Positions 32,341 to 44,900 of a stretch of 64,000 nt of DNA are shown here, piece by piece (position 1 is the stretch's first letter; every line of letters begins with the position of its first letter). The stretch spans positions 124,001-188,000 of the forward strand of contig OZ237754.1 of NCBI GenBank assembly GCA_965178125.1, read 5' to 3'. Origin of the DNA: Bilabrum cf. latius (taxonomy: Eukaryota; Bigyra: Bicosoecida; Bigyra; Bicosoecida). The translations under genes and the position numbers were made by a program. The notes under the pieces are model-generated. The model did no database searches. It saw nothing but the letters and a program-made list of their open reading frames with translations, and was not told the origin of the DNA.

Positions 32341-32443
32341 TTTTGAGCTAGTGCAGGCCATCTTGCCAGAGAGGCCACCATGCGCTGGCGAGGCGATTCA
32401 AACATCATCCGTACGCAACGATCTCCATCCCTGGCCGGTCCTG
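32341..32443 (-). repeat. Dispersed repeat R2, copy 2
   Basis: Second copy of the 103-bp repeat, direct orientation relative to copy 1, 2,309 bp away. It holds the 3' end of the minus-strand gene below, including its last twelve codons and stop. Confidence 0.9.
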
Positions 32444-33337
32444 GTTCTGCTTGGCATTACCGACATACACCTGCACCTGCGGGGCATGCAGGACTCGGCC
32501 GGTGCACCACGCCAGGGCAATGCTGGCGGGTTCTTCCGGTGCCGGTGCTACCTGAACCCCGAGCGGGTGCCAGGGCGAGCCGATGGGGTGCTGCTTCGCG
32601 TGGGCCGGCCACCCCCCCGCTTCCACAGCCTCGCTTGCTCCTCCGCGCACCAAGCCTTCCCCTAGACTGAGCGCGTCATGACCCTGCGCCCCCTTCTCCG
32701 ACTCCGAGTCCCCTCGCATCCCCGACCAGTGGCCCGCCTCCGTCCCTAGGAGCAAGAGCCCCACGAAGCCCGACGGGGTGTCCACAGAGCCCGTCATCCT
32801 CAGCTGCAGCAGGTCGGACTCGTGGCCGAGCACCCACTTGTTCCCTGGGTCTTCCTGCTCGAGAGTGCCCTCGTAGGGGAGCGCCAGCTGATGCCAGCCG
32901 CCGTCAGATGCTTCCGCCTCGAATGCCACGGCGGGACGGACGGGCACCTGCACGCCGCCTGGCATGGGGCTGCTGCCGCCCCCAGAGATCCATTCGTAGA
33001 GCTTCTTGCCGTCCGAAACAAGCAGCGACAGCGAGTCCCCAGACAACGGGTCGGTACGCACGCTGGCGCTCTGTTGCGCAGCCTGGCTCTCAACTCGCGA
33101 TGTGCCGTACGCAAGAGACACGGGACACGTATGGAACTGCGCCCGCTTTCCGCGGGCTGAACCAATTGACATAGTGCTGTAGTTTGATGTTGCCGGGCCG
33201 ATTTTTCGTGCTGAGCTTCTCAAATCAACTGGGCCCGGTCTTTTCCGGGCGATGCAGATGCGTCCCAGCATCCCCGTGCTCCGGACGCCCAGCTGCTTGG
33301 CAGTTCCGGACAATCGCTCTCCCAAACGTCGAAGCAT
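32405..33337 (-). CDS. Unassigned protein, 310 aa, possibly mitochondrial
   Basis: ATG 33337 to TGA 32405 without internal stops or TAG. The N-terminus is rich in Arg, Leu and Ser without acidic residues at first (MLRRLGERLSGTAKQLGVRS), like a mitochondrial presequence (inference). The core reads VRTDPLSGDSLSLLVSDGKK, FEAEASDGGWHQLALPYEGT and LLQLRMTGSVDTPSGFVGLL, an all-beta-looking domain I cannot place. The C-terminal QDRPGMEIVAYG lies in repeat R2 and is shared with the 47-residue frame at 30.1 kb, so the 3' end was probably acquired or copied. Divergent from the GH65 gene (159 bp apart). Confidence 0.6.
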   Translation of the reverse strand: MLRRLGERLSGTAKQLGVRSTGMLGRICIARKRPGPVDLRSSARKIGPATSNYSTMSIGSARGKRAQFHTCPVSLAYGTSRVESQAAQQSASVRTDPLSGDSLSLLVSDGKKLYEWISGGGSSPMPGGVQVPVRPAVAFEAEASDGGWHQLALPYEGTLEQEDPGNKWVLGHESDLLQLRMTGSVDTPSGFVGLLLLGTEAGHWSGMRGDSESEKGAQGHDALSLGEGLVRGGASEAVEAGGWPAHAKQHPIGSPWHPLGVQVAPAPEEPASIALAWCTGRVLHAPQVQVYVGNAKQNQDRPGMEIVAYG

Positions 33338-33496
33338 TGCAATGAGTATCTGACGCTACTTGAAATGAAGTCTTTGCGCGTACGAATCGATCCTTCCGAA
33401 TGATCACCAATGATTGCCGTTCCGAATCCAACAGGATCCTTCTTGGTCGCGCCCACACGCGAAACTACAAGCAACAATTCTCGTCAATTCTAAACT

Positions 33497-36247
33497 ATGA
33501 ATGTGTGTTTTATCGCTGGCTGCGTTGGTGTTGTGCTTTCGTAGCCTGTTCCCAGCTGGATCCCCCGGCAATGGCAACCTGGTTTCTTGTCGAGCGATCT
33601 TTTTCCGACGAATTCGTCGTCGATACAGCAGGACCTGATGCCAGCGATCGGAAACGGTTTTGTTGCAACTTTAGTGGACGCTGGGGTTGGGTATGGGGCT
33701 GGCATGTACACATACAAGGCTGCTGGGCACGCTACCAAGCCGAGTGCAGCGCAGCACTGGCACATCGGCGGTCAGCAATCAGCAGCAGCGGTCCCCAAGG
33801 CACGGCCATGGAGCGAACGAAAAGGCTCAAAATTGGCTGGTCGTGACGTAGAACACCACGATTCCACGACGACGCTCGGCATCCCGTTGCCGCTAATTGC
33901 GATCACAGCAGATGGGCCCCGCGGCTCCTGCGACCCAGGCGCGAATTGCAGACCGAGGAGTAGCTTAGGGTGGCAAGCAAATCAGTCAATGCTATCGGCT
34001 TTGGACGTGAAGAACGGGGCCTTCTACCGCCTGTATGAGCTGGGCGCCGGAGCAGCAGGCGATGCAGCGGGCAGGGGCCCCTCTGGCAGCCCGGCGAAGA
34101 ACCATCACTGGCAGGCTGCTGTTCCGATCCAGCTCTCTGCACGACGGTACGTCCATGCCATGCGGCCTTCCATCCTAGTGCTGGAGGTGAATGCCACCAA
34201 TGCGGGTTCCGGTGCTGCCCGGCTGTGGCTCAACACTACCTGGGGCAGCTGCGCGGAGGGGGCCACCTGCAATGTATCCGTTGAGCAGTTCCAGCGAGGC
34301 CAGACCGACCCGGATCAGGACCCGTGGCCAACGGCAGTGGGCGTGACCCGCGCGCTGCAGGCAGAATGGACCGGCCTGCAGCCCTGCACGGCGGTGGTGG
34401 TGGCAGACTCGCCCCCTGCCGGTACGTCCGTGCAGCTGTCGCCGGGGGAGACCCGGAGGATGGTGTTCCTCACCGCGGTTGCAACCTCGGCATACAACCT
34501 GACGGGACAGGGGGCGGCAGGAAGTAGCTCTGGTCCCGCGGCTCGGCTGGAGGCGTCGGCCCGCAGTGCGATGCAGGCAGCGAGGCAGGCGGGCCCATCG
34601 GCGCTGTGGCAGGAGCACGCGGCGGGATGGGCCGCGCACTGGGAAGACGGCAGCATCTCGATCGAGGGCGACCCATCCCTGGCCTCTGCGGTCAATGCTA
34701 GCCTGTACGCGATCTACCTGAGCCTGCGGGGGGGTGTCCGCGAGGGGATTTCCCCCGGCTCCCTTGCGACCCCCTCGTACAACGGCAACCGATTCTGGGA
34801 CATGGACACGTGGATGTTCCCGCCCCTGGCGCTGCTTCGGAGGGATGACCTCGCGGCGGGGCTGCTGCAGTACAGGCAGAACACACTCCCTGGGGCCGAG
34901 TACAAGGCGGCGTACAGAGGGTACGAGGGGGCCATGTGGCCGTGGCAGTCGGCGGGCACCGGGTTCGAGTGCCAGCCGTACCAGGAGGGCTACTACGAGA
35001 ACCACGTCTCGGGTGACGTGGCGGTGGCGCACGAGCAAATGATGGGGCTGCTGGATCGCGGCGCGGGGGCAGGCACCGCTGGGAGCTCTTCCCTTGTTCC
35101 CTGGCTGAGGGGGGCGTGGCCGCTGATCAACGCGACCGCGAGCTACTGGATGTCCAGGGTGTCACCCATGGCCCTGCCGCCGCTGTTCCCTGTGGATGGG
35201 GCCGAGGGTGTGGGCGGTGATGCTGGGTCGGACATCCGAATAGACTCGGCTGCCACCGGGGAACAGCTGTGGCCCGATGCTAATGCAACCGTCGCATCAT
35301 CTAGGAGCGCTCTGCCTCCGCGCGGCTCGGTTGCAGTGCTGGACGTGCACGAGGTCATGCCTCCGGATGAGATCCACTGGCCCGTGAACTCGTCAGCCTA
35401 CACGAACGCCGTCGCTGCCAGGTCACTGGTGCTGGGTGCAGCAGCCGCGAAGGTCCTACAGATGCAGGACAACGCGCCTGTGGCCCTGTGGCTGGACGCC
35501 GCCCGTCGGCTGGGCGTACTGTACAACGCCTCGAGCCAGATCCACCCCGAGTTCCTGGGTTGGACCGACAGGGACAAGGCCAAGCAGGCAGACGTGGTGA
35601 TGCTTGGGTTTCCGTTGCAGTGGCTGGGGCTCGGGCGGCGCCCCGGCTCGCAGTCCGCGGACCTCCGGTACTACGTGAATCACACCATCGACGATGGGCC
35701 TGCCATGACCTACGCCATGTTTGCGGTGGGCTGGCTGGACCTGGGGCGGCGAGACCTGGCTCTGGATCTGTTTCGGCGTGGGTACGCCAACGTGCACCTT
35801 CCGTTCAACGTGTGGCGGGAGACCCCCACCGGGGGGGCACAGCAGTTCGTCACCGGTGCGGGGGGCTTTCTGCAGTCCGTGCTCATGGGCTACGGCGGCC
35901 TGCGGATCAGGGCGCCGGACCCGGAGTCGGGGAGCTTGCCGCAACCGGGAGTCGACTGGTTCGCGCAAGCCCCTCCCCCGGCGCCAGCCTCTCGCATCAC
36001 CATGCGCGGGGTGGATGTGGGCGGGTGCAGCCTGCGCCTGACAGTGGAGGGGGCAACTGGCGGCGGAGGGGGCGTCAGCGCGGAAGAAGAGAGCCCATGC
36101 GCGGGGGGCAGGGTTGTCAAGCTGGCTCCGTGGGTGTCTCCCAGGGGAAGCGGACAGGTGCTGCCGGCTCGGGGCCCGCTCGGTAGGTACCGGCTGGACC
36201 TAGTGGAGGCAACCGGGCCAGTGGCCAACGCCGGGGGGCATGGCTGA
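33497..36247 (+). CDS. GH65 glycoside hydrolase (PGGHG/ATHL1-like), secreted
   Basis: Family 65 alpha-glucosidase related to protein-glucosylgalactosylhydroxylysine glucosidase and acid trehalase. The signal peptide starts at ATG 33497 (MNVCFIAGCVGVVLS), with TAG at 33542 just after it; an in-frame TAA at 33491 fixes the start. Conserved parts: LMPAIGNGFVAT, RFWDMDTWMFPPLALL (Asp435/Asp437), ARRLGVLYNASSQIHPEF, VMLGFPLQWLGL, DDGPAMTYAMFAVGWLDLG and TGAGGFLQSVLMGYGGLRI. The general acid is probably Glu625 in PDEIHWPVNSSAYTN. Ends with a beta-sandwich tail and TGA; 916 residues. Substrate could be trehalose, kojibiose-type disaccharide or glycoprotein glucose; not decidable here. Confidence 0.9.
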
Positions 36248-36776
36248 CGCGACAGCATGATTCGCTTGGACACCACAAAGGTGGGATAGCAAGAAGTCGA
36301 ATTTCTATGGCGGTGGATAAGATTTTCTTTCAAATTGCTCATGCTTTCCAGCGCCAGGCTACCATGGGTGTTACCGTAGTGCTACTCAGTCTGCTTTTGG
36401 ACCGGTCCGCCAGAACTGTGCCGTGCGATTTTGCCGAAAACCGTGCGATTTTGCCGAAAACTTCAAAGATATTTCCTAAACGCAGAGCGTCACAAAACTA
36501 CCGCTGACAAAAGAAAGTAAGGCACTCTGGAAGAATCCGGACCAGCTTTTGAACTTTAAATTGAAATAAGTAAGTATTTTGGTGCGGCACCAGGTCCACA
36601 GGGGCGCAAAATGCTAAGTGCACCGATGGCTTAGCTGCACTTTGAGAATCTTACAGAACTGTGTGGCCATTCTATCAGCATATTATGGCTATCTATTCCC
36701 ATTTCCTCTTAATCATAATTGTCTATCTAATACTACTTGTCCTAGTGCAACGCAGGCCGCATTCAGACGGCTCAAA
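36248..36776. other. AT-richer intergenic region with 20-bp tandem duplication
   Basis: No gene seen. A perfect 20-bp unit (ccgtgcgattttgccgaaaa) occurs twice in tandem at 36421-36460. It is the presumed promoter region of the gene starting at 36777. Confidence 0.5.
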
Positions 36777-38767
36777 ATGCCATTGCCAAACGATAACAAA
36801 CACCGAGTAGCACGTGCCAGTGGGCGTTCGAATCGTGCGTCCACAACTACGCGGAGTAAGCCGTTTTCTGCGGACGAGCAACGAAACCATATTGGTATTT
36901 GGGTGACCAACATATGGCAGCAGGGTGAAAGAGGCAGGGCACACGTGGACCGAACCCGACGGCTGGTCCAAGATCGCCTGAATACTGTCGAGCGTCGTGG
37001 GTACCTGTTGCAAGGTACGGCGGCCCAGTCAGACCAGAAAGAAATCAAACGTGAAAAAGAGAAGCTAACGAAGTCTCTTATTAGGAGCAAGGTGAACAAG
37101 GTGCCCTGGTTCGCTCCAATCTCAAAACGAATGACAGCGCAGTTGGGGTGAGCCGTCCCAGTCCAGTGTCTCAATTACCCGCACTGCTAGCCTCCTTCAC
37201 AATCCGCCCCACTCGCACAACACCTGCCTTTAATTTTTTTAATCGCAGCTCAACACAGAATCAATTCACCAAGTGGTTGGGGGAGAGGATGGTGCGCGCC
37301 GACAGGAGTGGGTTCCCGGACGTTCTGCTGCAACCACCCGGAAGTGTCCCAGCCGCTGCCCCCGCCACAGCCGAAGCCCCTCCGGCCTACGAGAGCACCG
37401 ATGATTCCAGGGGGTCTTTATGGAGGGCGTCCAGCCTGGTCGAGGAGGAGGGGGCGGACGAGGCTAGTGCAGGCCGAGCAGTGGTGGAGGACCCTTCACG
37501 GGACGAGCTGATTCGGCGAGCAATGCAATCAGCAATCGCTGCAAATCAGCACGTGCTGCGGCCAGCACCAGCAAGGCAGGGCGAGAGCACAGGAAGGAGC
37601 ACGAGCGTGGGATTGGATGGACCAGAAAGCACCCAGGCAGGCAGACCCGGGAGACTGTCGATTCGCTGGCGTCTGCCTGAAGCTGCCAGTGGCGGCGAGG
37701 AGGACGGTGAGGATGACGGTGGATTGACCCCGGCCAATTGGGGGTAGCGTGAAAATGAACTGGGCGTGCTTGGCTTAGAGCTTGAGGACTCTGGCACGGG
37801 ACAGGGGGATCCAGAGGGCACGGAGGACGTGCACAGCGCCGGGTCGGTCGGGACAGACGACCGATCTTCTTCACCGAGGGGTCTGGATGGAGACACCGTC
37901 CACTATGAATCGACCGGATTGGATCTAATTGGTTCGACAGAGACAAGTGCGAGGCAAGGGCAAGGGCAAGGGCAAGGGCAAGGGTGGGGAGGGCAGAAGA
38001 GGAGGAGGAGGATGTCAGTGGGAGTCGGAGGTGTTGGAGGAGGACAGGGATAGGCCCTTGGCGCCGGGCTAGCGACTTTCCCAGGGGTACCATATAGCAG
38101 CAGCAGCAGCAGCTGCAGCAGTAGCATTACCAGCGCAAGCACAGGCAGCAGCGATGTGCCAGCGACCATGTCGGGCGCGGGGGCCATGTCCTCGGAGTCT
38201 GCCTTGGCGATGGGAAGTGTAGACCAGAGCGATGCTGGGTCCGTAGATTCGTTTATGGGGGAGCTGCCGCTCTCGCGGGAAGTTCCAGGCGCGATTCCGA
38301 AGAACCTGTCTCTGGGAGGCGGCGGCCATGCAGTGGGCAGGGAGGTGAGCACACTGAGCTCTGCAATCTCGCAGGCTAGAGGGAGCGATTCCGATGCTGT
38401 GCAAGCGTCGGGATCGGCTGCTGCAGCCGCGGCTGCCAGGGGTGATGCTGGGATGGAGGCGGTCGCCAATCCCGTTCTTTTCGCGCCGGTGCCAGGCGGC
38501 GACGCAGTCGAGCAAGGCGAGCCGAGTGGGTCCTGGAGCTAGTCAGATATCGGCTCGGTGCCAACTTACTAGTCTGGAAGGGAATCCGCAATGTCCGGAT
38601 TTTCTTTGGACAGCATGGACAGCCTGGCAGGGACTCGCGCAAGAGGTCCTGCTGCTCTCGGCATGCCACCGTCTCGCGGCGGCCTTCAAGTCGCAGGCAA
38701 GCGAGCCCGTGCTGACGCTGCAGGCGCTGACTTACAGCCTTCCAAAAGACGAAGATAGGAGTCTTGA
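36777..38767 (+). CDS. Unassigned basic/low-complexity protein, two exons, 629 aa
   Basis: Exon 1 36777-37147, intron 37148-37248 (101 bp, GTGAGC...TTTTAATCGCAG), exon 2 37249-38767 with TGA 38765. Total coding length 1,890 bases keeps the frame. TAG codons lie at 37745, 38051, 38540, 38570 and 38756. Exon 1 encodes a basic helical part (QRNHIGIWVTNIWQQGERGR, KEIKREKEKLTKSLIRSK, VPWFAPISKRM); exon 2 is acidic, Gly/Ser-rich, with a Gly-Gln repeat (QGQGQGQGQGWGG) and a run of serines. The end, PSKRRRQES, looks like a nuclear localisation signal. No family recognised. Convergent with the giant LRR gene, 152 bp apart. Confidence 0.6.
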
Positions 38768-38919
38768 CTCGTGCGCTTGCCGGGATCCTACCCAAGCGCT
38801 TGCAGCGGAGCACTTGCCGCGCGACTCCGAATCGATCTAAAGTTGCACAGTTTGTAATGAAGCAAGAATCCAGTACCATTTGATGAAAATTAGCTTATCC
38901 GTTTATATGCATGAGAATT

Positions 38920-41900
38920 TCAGGACTGGAGATCCTTCAACAGCTGCTCCTCGTATTGTCGTTGCTGTCGACGGCTCTCGTCAAACGCGACCTCCCTGGC
39001 GGCTAGAAAGGCATCCTGCCGCTAACTCCACCAACGCATGCCCCCCAATGCTTCACGAAGTCTGTACTACGCTGCAAATACGGGACTCATCACTGCTGGA
39101 CGGGCGGCGAGCAGCCGGCACGCCGTGCTGAAAGAGACTGTCCTCGCATCGCTGGCGGAATCGGCAGCTGCAGCCTCTGCGTGCGCGGTCTTGCTGGCTT
39201 CATCAACGGCCTCCTATATTAGAGCATTCACTTCTTGTGCTGCAGGAGCACTCGGCGAGTGCAGAGACCTTGCCAGCACCGCCAGCTCCTCAAGCGCCAC
39301 GACCTGGCTATCACGACCCGGGTCATGACCCGGGTCTAAGCCAGGACCCCCAAGAGGCACCACCCAAGAAGGACCTCTGGATGGGTCACCGTACAGGGTC
39401 CACCCGTCAATAGGCCTGCGCCGCTCGATTCCCGCCGCAGCGGCGCCACCCGCCCGTCTCCCCAGCACCCTCCTGATGAACCGCGGTGCGAGTACCAGCA
39501 GAGCCAGCTGCACCAGGGCTTTGGCAGGCAGCACGCAGAAGGTGCCGACCGTCTGCATGAACTCCGCAAAGGCCATGCCCTTCCTGCCTGATGGCACTGC
39601 CTGATCAGCCGCTCCACCGCCCTGTCTCCCGAGAGTTGCGATGCACTCCACCACGGTGGGTCTCGGCGCCACCTGCGCTGCCAGAAGTGCCTCCCGGATC
39701 GAGACACTCCCATCCATGTCCACGTCCAGCTTGCGGTACCGACCGTACAGCTCCCCTACGGCTTCCTCCGACAAGCCAATGAACTATATCGCGGACTAGG
39801 CGGCACGCAGCTCGCCCTCTGGAGGGCCCTTGCCGGTGTGCCCCAACAGTACCAGCAGCCTTCCGTGCATGGCCCTTGCCCTAGCGCGAAGGGCCTTGGC
39901 CTGGCTCAAAGCAGCGAGGTCGTTGGACCGCTTGAGCAACAAGAGCTCCGCTCTGGCTTGCGAAAAGGCGGCGCTCAGCAGCACGCCCTCCCAGCGCCGA
40001 GCCGCCGCCCTCATCGAGCCCACGGTACTGGGAACGTCAGGACATCCCGCATCAAACGAGAGCCACAGCTGCGCCCCTGGCCTTGTCTTCAGCTCCAGAG
40101 ATCCGTGCACCTTTCTGAACTCGAAGGCCTGGAACAAGTCGATCTGCTTGGCGGATGCGCGCCCGTCCAGGATCCTGAGCCCACGGATCGGCCTGCCTCC
40201 GCTCCCGTGCACAGTGGAGAAATGGGAGTTCGCCGACGTGGCTCGAGCTTGGTCTTCCCCTTTTCCTCTCTCTTCTATTGCCTGGGATCCTTTTCCTGGC
40301 TGCAGTCGATCCGGGCTAAACCACAGCGCCCTATGCCTGCACACGACCGGGTGCCCCGCGAACCTCACGCGAGCCTTTGCGGTGCTGGCAGCTGCCCCGC
40401 GCTCTGCCTCCGTGGAGCAGCCTCGAGGATTCGGTCCGATGCTTAAGGAGGACATGGCCTCCTCTGCAGACAGCGCCGGTTTTGCCCACAGCACAATCGG
40501 ATCCGTGCTCGGGTCTGGATCGTCGGGGCTGGCCGATGATCCGCTCGATCCGGGCCTCTCTTGAGCTCGTATGGCCTGTGCTTGGGCCTGCTGCATCAAT
40601 GCCGCAATGTCAATCGATGCTTCACCAGCGCTTGTAGTCACCCCGCCACGTCCGTGTGCCTTGTCGTCCTGCAATTGCGACACGAGCCCAGTCCCAGAGA
40701 TGGGGAAGTAGCACTCGGTAGGGGCACTCCCGGACAGAGCGCTCTGCTGCACTGCCATGGCCACGCTCTCGGCAAGCCCTGCCGTAATCACCAGGTCTTT
40801 GAACCCAAAGGCGATCTTTTCGTCAACGTTGGCGCCAGCTCTATCCTCTGCAGAGCTTGCAGACCCCCGCCTCACAAGGGTAGAGGAGCTCCCGAGGGGC
40901 AGTGACCCATCATGCATGCTCCGAAGCTTCCAAGGAGCTACGAGCGGCTGCAGGTATCGCTTGAATCCGTCCACATCGACTGTGGTCCCGTCTCCTGCCC
41001 ACGTTAGTACCGTACCGGAGCGTGAGAACACGGGCGGGGAATCCTCAGACTCAGCCTGCTCGCCGTACATGTAAGCATCGCCTGCTCCAGCGCCAGCGGC
41101 AGCGTAGGAATTTTCTATGTGCCACCTTAAGAACCTGCTGTGGTCTGAATCCGTGGCATCATTGTGAGTGGGTCTATCTCGTGCTATACTGTGCCCCGGC
41201 CCTTCAGCTCGCTCCGATGGCTAGGTAGCAGCAGCAAACGGAACCATGGCTAGGCTGGACCTGCGGTTCCTTTTCGTGCCCTCTTTGTGCCAAGGACTTT
41301 CACGCGATGCCTCCACCATTGCGAAAACCTCCTGTCTACCTCCCGAGAACAGTGCATTCGTCGATGGATCCGCACCATGCCCGCCCGCGTGCCCCTACAG
41401 TGCTGCCAAGAGGCTGCCTGGCTTAGACAGGTCTGTTGAGATGGCGGCGGATCCGTTAGGTAGTCCCTCATGACCTCCAGCCGAGGTTCCTGTAGCGACA
41501 GGCCGCTATCGAGCGTCAAGCACACTTCTGGGCAGGGGAACCAGTATGCGTTGATTCACTTCACTCGCGAGCTGCCCTGCCCTTTCTTCCACCATGCCCT
41601 GCGACTCGGCTGCTTGCTCCTTGGCTCGGTTCCGCAGCAGCGTCAGCTTGTCGAGATGTTGAAGCAGTCGGGACTCGTATTCACTGTGAGTGCGCGCGTA
41701 TAGGATGCCCCCGGCAATGCCGGCAAACGGATCCAGCATCTCGTCTCGGATGCCCACTCTGTTCCAGAACACGGGCGAGTCCTCCGCATCCATGGCAGCC
41801 TGAAGGATGAGCACCTTGTTGCGCACCGCCTCTGCCTATGGACCCCTGCGTTCCTTTTCATGCTGCACGATTTCCTTCCCAACCTTAGCTGGGTCTCCGT

Positions 41901-44900
41901 AGTATGGCGATATGCTTGCTAGCATCCGCAATCCGGCGGACGCCTCTTGTCTCAACCAACGAACTTCTGCTTGGGCTTGCCGATGCATCACCCACTTGAC
42001 TCGCCGTGTGTTTTCAGCTTCAAGATCTTGAAATGGTCCTACCCCATCTGCTGCGCCCTATCCCGAACTTCCTTTTGCACGAGGCGCAACATCTGCACCG
42101 CTCTAATCGCCATCATACGAGCGATTCGTTTCATCCCCACCCCTACCGTTGCCCGACAACCTGGCTCGTTTCGCATCTTTCGCCTCTTTGGCCGTCCTGC
42201 GCTTTGCTCTGGCCTCATCAAATTTGCGGAGGGCCACCTACCCCCCAGTCACCTCCTTGTCACGCAGCTGACTCTTCCTGCCACTCGTCCTCAGCGCGAC
42301 CGCCTCCATGGCACGGTGCATCGCCCAAGTGGGCCGCTTCCAGTGAGAGGTTCTGGACGCCACGTGGTAGAAAAAAGTTCTGCCCGAGCCGAATCCAATC
42401 TCCTTGTCATTGTCCACGTGCGCCTCCCAGTACCCAGGGAACATATCCATCGGAAACGATTTCTGTGCCGTCTCGTCGTCGATTGGATTCTCGATGTTCA
42501 GCAAGCTCTTGAGGTGCGCCAGCTTCTCCTACTCCTGCCGAGTGGCTTCATCCTCGGCTGCAATCCGGGAAGCCTCCTTGTCCAGCACGGTCATGCGGCC
42601 CACGGCCTTGTCTCTGTGCTCCAGCAGCTAGACGGCGGCCTCCCTCTCCGCGATGTCCTCCTTGCTGGTGCCCTCCAGCGCGTGCTGCACGTCAGTCTTC
42701 TTGGACTCTGCAGCGTTCGTCTCGAATATGATCCGCGCCCGCTCCAGGGCTGTGACGTCACTCTGCGCCGCTGCGCCGCCAGCCCCCCCGAACTGCAGCG
42801 CGAGCTTCGAGTCCTTCCCGAACAGCTTCTCGAAGTCCCAGTCGCGATCGTCCGTGATCTCGGCATCGTGGCTCTCGGGCAGTCCCCGTAGCGGCATGGG
42901 CGGAGGCCTCGGCGGCTGCTTCACCACCGGCTTGCGCACTAGCTGGAACTTGTCCACTACCCTGTGCCTTGTTCCTTCCATGCCGCGAGTGCGGGAGTGC
43001 TTCTGGTACTCCCGTCGAAGTGCGCGAGCGTGCTTGCGGTCTGCTTTCGTTAATTCTCGCCCTGCAAGACCATCTCGTCCTTGAGCAACGAGCTACTGAA
43101 GGGATTTTGCCGACTCTTTTTGTTGCAATCTGGCCTTCCGCTTCAGGTCTGCCTTTGACCTGCGCCGCTCGGCTGCTGCCTTGCGAGCGCTGGTCCTTCG
43201 TTCGAGCAGCAGCTGCTACTAGTTCTTGCTCGCTGCCTTGCGCTGCATCTCGCGCTAATATTCGCCGTCAGATGACGTCTCTCCTTCATCGCTGACGTAC
43301 TCCTCTGGTTGGCTCCTCTGCACCTGCATCCCAAACCGTGCGGCTGTGTGCCTGCCTGGCACCTCACTCGATGACCGTCGCGTGCTAGCACCTGAAGCCG
43401 GGCCCTTGCCTCTAGACGAACCCCTCGACACCGCGGAGTCGTCACTCACTTGAAAGCTAACAGTTCGATGCAAGCTGGACCGGCTCACCGCTCGAATCTA
43501 TTGGAGGCTAGAGTCCACGTTGACATCGCCGGAGGAGTACCGAGCCACGCTCTGTTGAGAGCCTTGTACAACGGCTGAGTCGCTCAGGGATTGATCGAAG
43601 AGGCCGATGTTGCTTGTTTGGCTCTGCATTTTGCGCGTCTAGTCCTACTCGCTATCTTCTTCACTGCCGCTATCAACGTGACGCGCGGTGCCAAAATCCA
43701 TTCGAACTCCAAACAGCCCGTACACCACCCCGAACCGTCGCTGCGGCTCGTACCAGAACCCAGGATTCCCAATGTCCTCGCCATCACCAGTGGCGGAGTA
43801 GTACTCGGTATTACGCAAAGAGACATCTGCGCGTGCTGGGCGAAATCTGGCGACACGATTTCGACGCTACGATTCCATGCTGCCTCTGGACTTGCGAGAC
43901 GTGCCCCGAGAGCGTAGTTGTGTCGGGCTGGGGCTCCTGCTTCGGCCGCGGCCCATGCCCCGGCTCGAGTTTTGGCTGCTTCTCGTTCGCCTCTGCCGCT
44001 TGGTCAGCACTAGAGCACACCCTCGTTTCTCGATCGCCGCCAGACGTGCCGCCAACAGCCGGCCCACTGCATCCTCCTTCTCTTGCTCCCGGCTCCGCTG
44101 CTGGAGCACCTCGACAAGTTTCTGCTCGTCCTTCGATCGAGTGGTAGCACGGTTGGAGGGATTTATTGACGCAACCAAGATGCGGTTCTGCTAGTCTGAA
44201 TGCTACTGCAGCAGTCTCCTGCGGCGATTGGCCCTATCCGCAGCACGTCTGGAGCGAAGCTCCTCCCTGTTCCCACCAGCAATCTGGTCGCCTATTTCGT
44301 CGTCTTCATCGTCAGTGTCCGCATCGTCCTCAAGCATCTGCTTCTCTTTCAGGTCATCCTCAACTGCCCTTGATGCTAGCTGTGCATAGCCGGACCTTCC
44401 GCTGCTGCCAGGTGGCCGATCCTGTTCTGACCTGATGAGTCGCAGCTGCTTCTCCATGTCCTCGTAAACGACCGGCTGCGAGATCCGCCCCAGCTACACC
44501 CCACCTTCAGTGACGGGATACTTTAGCAGTGCACCGGAATCGTTCAATGTCTGCATCCCGCTGGCCTGCAAGATGTGCTCGGCAACCTGGGCCAACATGG
44601 ACACTGGGTGTGGAGGCCGCTGGTTATGCTGGGCCTGCACCCTGCTGATGACGTACCGATTGTTGCGACGGAATCGAGCTGCCTCTAGCTCCATGCGCAC
44701 TCTTGTATACTCACTCAAGGCGCGTCTGTCATCCTAAGAGTGCCGCATAGTCAGCCGGACGAGCCCGCGCAATTGCTCAGCGCACCGTAGCAGCCTCTTG
44801 CCCTCAGTCACGCAGACCTGGCAGATCAACCTGCAGAGGCTCAGTGCTCGTTTCATGGCAGCCCTAGCCTCAACAAGAGCCGAGGTCATATATTCATGCT

